Shown here: piece after piece, positions 61,873 to 64,000 of the stretch | How the letters are laid out: each line of letters begins with the position of its first letter | How positions within the stretch are numbered: the stretch's first letter is position 1 | Assembly (NCBI RefSeq): GCF_019048865.1 | Contig: NZ_CP077604.1 | Location: 3,472,001 to 3,536,000 of the forward strand | DNA from: Aquihabitans sp. G128 | Lineage (GTDB): Bacteria; Actinomycetota; Acidimicrobiia; Acidimicrobiales; Iamiaceae | Direction of reading: 5' to 3' | DNA length: 64,000 nt | The notes under the pieces: model-generated | Told to the model about the DNA's origin: nothing | The model's input: only the letters and a program-made list of their open reading frames with translations | The model's database searches: none | Made by a program: the position numbers and the translations under genes

Positions 61873-61931
61873 CACCCCACGAACTCGTCGCAGTTGGACG
61901 ACGCCCCGGTCGACAACTGCGACACGTTCGG
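61873..61931. repeat. REP-like palindromic repeat, copy 2
   Basis: Second copy of the unit at 61789, with identical first 52 bases, one A-to-C change and then GTTCGG. Its change improves nothing in the pairing and sits in the outer arm mismatch. The two copies are separated by 25 bases of unrelated sequence. Confidence 0.85.
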
Positions 61932-61955
61932 GAGGGTTGGCCTAGAACGAGGGCC

Positions 61956-64000
61956 ATGGCGTTCGACGTGGAGACCGTGCTGGCCGAGCTGACCCTGCAG
62001 GAGAAGGCCACGCTGGTCTCGGGGTCGGGGTTCTGGTGGACGCGGCGGATCGAGCGGCTGGGCGTGCCGTCGATCATGGTGAGCGACGGGCCGCACGGGC
62101 TGCGCAAGCAGGCCGGCAGCACCGACCACGTGGGCATCGGCGGCAGCGTGCCCGCCACCTGCTTCCCGACGGCCTCGGCGCTGGGGTCGTCCTGGGACGT
62201 CGACCTCGCGCACCGGGTCGGGAGCGCCATCGCCGAGGAGGCTCGGGGCCAGGACCTGGCCGTGGTGCTCGGCCCCGGCATCAACATCAAGCGCTCGCCG
62301 CTGTGCGGCCGGAACTTCGAGTACCTGTCCGAGGACCCCCTGATCGCCGGCGAGCTGGGCGCCGCGCTGGTGCGGGGCCTGCAGGAGCACGGCGTGGGCA
62401 CGTCGCTCAAGCACTACGCGGTGAACAACCAGGAGGCCGACCGGCTGCGGGTGAGCGCCGAGGTCGACGACCGCACCCTGCGCGAGATCTACCTCGCCGG
62501 CTTCGAACGGGTGGTGCGCACCGCCCAGCCGTGGACGGTGATGTGCAGCTACAACCGCATCAACGGCACCTACGCCTCGCAGGACCGCTGGCTGCTCACC
62601 GAGGTGCTGCGCGACGAGTGGGGCTTCGAGGGCCTGGTGGTCTCCGACTGGGGCGCGGTCGACGACCCCACCGCCGCCGTGGCCGCCGGGCTCGACCTCG
62701 AGATGCCGGGCACCGGCGGGGCGAGCGCCGCCAAGGTCGTGGCGGCGGTCGAGGCGGGGGACCTGCCCGTCGACCTGCTCGACCTGGCGGTGTCCCGCGT
62801 CCTGCACCTGGTCGACCGGGCCCAGCCCGCGGTGCAGGCCACCGACACCTACGACGAGGACGCCCACCACGCCCTCGCCCGGGCTGCGGCGGCCGACTGC
62901 GCGGTGCTGCTCAAGAACGACGGTGCCCTCCTCCCGCTGCTCGCTGCCGAGGGGCGCATCGCCGTCATCGGGGAGCTCGCCCGCACCCCGCGGTTCCAGG
63001 GCGCCGGCAGCTCCAAGGTCAACCCCACGCGCCGACGACGCGCTGACCGCCCTGCGCGAAGGCCTCGCCGACGGCGTCGCGGTCGACTTCGCCGCCGGCT
63101 TCGGCGTCGACGACCCGTCGGCCGACAGCTCGGCGCTGCTCGCCGAAGCGGTCGAGGTCGCCCGAGGTGCCCACACGGTCCTGCTGTTCCTGGGCCTGCC
63201 GCCGAGCTACGAGTCCGAGGGCTACGACCGCACCCACCTCGACCTGCCCGCCGACCAGCTGGCCGTGCTGGCCGCCGTGCGCGAGGTGAACGACCGGGTG
63301 GTCGTGGTCCTGGCCAACGGCTCGGTGGTGGCGGTGCAGCGCTGGGAGCACCTGGCCGGCGCCATCCTCGAAGGGTGGCTGGGCGGCCAGGCCGGTGGCA
63401 GCGCCATCGCCGACGTGATCCTCGGCCGGGTCAGCCCCTCGGGCCGGCTGGCCGAGACCATGCCGCTGCGGCTCCAGGACACCCCCGCCTACCTCAACTT
63501 CCCCGGCGAGGACCGCCACGTCCGCTACGGCGAGGGCATCCACGTGGGCTACCGGTACTACGACGCCGTCGAGCGCGAGGTCAGCTACCCCTTCGGCCAC
63601 GGCCTCTCGTACACGACCTTCGAGTACGCCGACCTGGCCGTCACCGCGCTCGAGGCCTCGGGCGACCAGCACGACCACTGGATGGGCCCCATCCGCTTCT
63701 CGGTCTCGGCCACCGTCACCAACACCGGCCCGGTGGCCGGCAAGGAGGTCGTGCAGCTCTACGTCGGCGCCCGAGGCTCGTCGGTGCCCCGCCCGGTGCG
63801 CGAGCTCAAGGGCTTCGCCAAGGTCGCCCTCGCCCCTGGCGAGTCGCAGCGGGTGAACCTGTTCCTGACCGAGCGGGACCTGGCCTACTGGTCCACCCGG
63901 GCCGACGGCTGGGTGGTGGAGCCCGGCGAGGTCGAGGTGGCCGTCGGCGCGTCGTCACGGGACCTCCGCCTCACCGAGGTGGTCACCGTCACCGGCCCGC
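61956..64000 (+). CDS. Glycoside hydrolase family 3 beta-glucosidase-like, 3' end outside window (frameshifted)
   Basis: Starts at ATG 61956 with GAGGGCC upstream. The N-terminal domain shows MVSDGPHGLRKQ, GPGINIKRSPLCGRNFEYLS, SLKHYAVNNQEADR and the nucleophile motif LVVSDWGAVDDP. At about 63028-63031 the frame shifts near GAGSSKVNPT, and the second half continues in another frame as ADDALTALREGLADG, LFLGLPPSYESEG, YPFGHGLSYTTF and the fibronectin III-like end (VTNTGPVAGKEVVQLYVG). The shift needs two bases missing (a CG or GC unit) or one extra. The gene runs off the window. Probably cytoplasmic; no signal peptide. Confidence 0.9.
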   Translation, partial: MAFDVETVLAELTLQEKATLVSGSGFWWTRRIERLGVPSIMVSDGPHGLRKQAGSTDHVGIGGSVPATCFPTASALGSSWDVDLAHRVGSAIAEEARGQDLAVVLGPGINIKRSPLCGRNFEYLSEDPLIAGELGAALVRGLQEHGVGTSLKHYAVNNQEADRLRVSAEVDDRTLREIYLAGFERVVRTAQPWTVMCSYNRINGTYASQDRWLLTEVLRDEWGFEGLVVSDWGAVDDPTAAVAAGLDLEMPGTGGASAAKVVAAVEAGDLPVDLLDLAVSRVLHLVDRAQPAVQATDTYDEDAHHALARAAAADCAVLLKNDGALLPLLAAEGRIAVIGELARTPRFQGAGSSKVNPTRRRRADRPARRPRRRRRGRLRRRLRRRRPVGRQLGAARRSGRGRPRCPHGPAVPGPAAELRVRGLRPHPPRPARRPAGRAGRRARGERPGGRGPGQRLGGGGAALGAPGRRHPRRVAGRPGRWQRHRRRDPRPGQPLGPAGRDHAAAAPGHPRLPQLPRRGPPRPLRRGHPRGLPVLRRRRARGQLPLRPRPLVHDLRVRRPGRHRARGLGRPARPLDGPHPLLGLGHRHQHRPGGRQGGRAALRRRPRLVGAPPGARAQGLRQGRPRPWRVAAGEPVPDRAGPGLLVHPGRRLGGGARRGRGGRRRVVTGPPPHRGGHRHRP

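Noticed and set aside
61789..61931. CRISPR array
   Set aside because: Only two repeats, 59 bases long, with an internal palindrome and a single 25-base spacer; no cas genes nearby.
61415..62410. Protein-coding gene on the minus strand containing repeated SQLSTGASSNCDEFVG
   Set aside because: The peptide repeat is simply the translation of the two DNA repeats; the rest of the frame is antisense to the CoA-transferase and GH3 genes.

Overview
The window is 64 kb of very GC-rich, gene-dense DNA from an actinobacterium. The evidence is F420-type luciferase-like oxidoreductases, mycothiol-dependent maleylpyruvate isomerase-type enzymes, a DUF222/HNH protein, an LpqY-SugABC-type importer, an acyl-CoA carboxylase beta/epsilon pair, frequent GTG/TTG starts, and secreted proteins with Thr-rich (TTTT) linkers. 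The linkers and gene mix suggest class Acidimicrobiia (Iamia/Ilumatobacter-like). That placement is inference; no rRNA gene is present.

Layout. 1-11 kb: a partial unknown gene, a TetR regulator with a small P-loop protein divergent from an aldehyde dehydrogenase, an enoyl-CoA hydratase coupled to a large unrecognised lipoprotein, a winged-helix protein, a cytochrome P450, a DapB-like reductase, and a divergent F420-type oxidoreductase behind a KstR-like box. 11-17 kb: GH3 glycosidase, secreted subtilase, lipoprotein hydrolase, short-chain dehydrogenase. 17-21 kb: a stand-alone sigma region 4 protein, a YcnI-type protein and a complete cbiMNQO cobalt/nickel ECF transporter with a Nur-like operator. 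21-29 kb: a second luciferase-like oxidoreductase, a heterodimeric ABC exporter, and a thiolase-like/nitronate monooxygenase operon behind a 22-bp perfect palindrome. 29-40 kb: transporters, membrane glycosyltransferase, DedA, AraC regulator, hisG-hisE, small redox and hydrolytic enzymes, and a Tat-exported PhoD. 40-47 kb: lipoprotein, DUF222/HNH protein, an ECF sigma factor coupled to a membrane/beta-propeller protein, tRNA-Phe and tRNA-Asp, acetyltransferase, M1 peptidase and ATP-dependent DNA ligase. 47-52 kb: sugar ABC importer operon. 52-64 kb: secreted hydrolase, mycothiol-type enzymes, dehydrogenase/AhpD-like pair, carboxylase operon, metallophosphoesterase, CoA-transferase, a tandem REP-like repeat and a second GH3 enzyme cut by the window edge.

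How the genes work together. The 5-11 kb and 25-28 kb blocks look like lipid, steroid or xenobiotic catabolism (P450, F420 enzymes, enoyl-CoA hydratase, thiolase-like, nitronate monooxygenase). The importer plus two GH3 enzymes suggest oligosaccharide uptake and cytoplasmic hydrolysis. Many neighbours share GTGA start/stop overlaps, indicating tight operons.

A striking technical feature is that at least seven otherwise well-conserved genes carry one small frameshift, mostly in short G/C runs. Residual assembly errors are the simplest explanation. No CRISPR array, transposase or prophage was seen.
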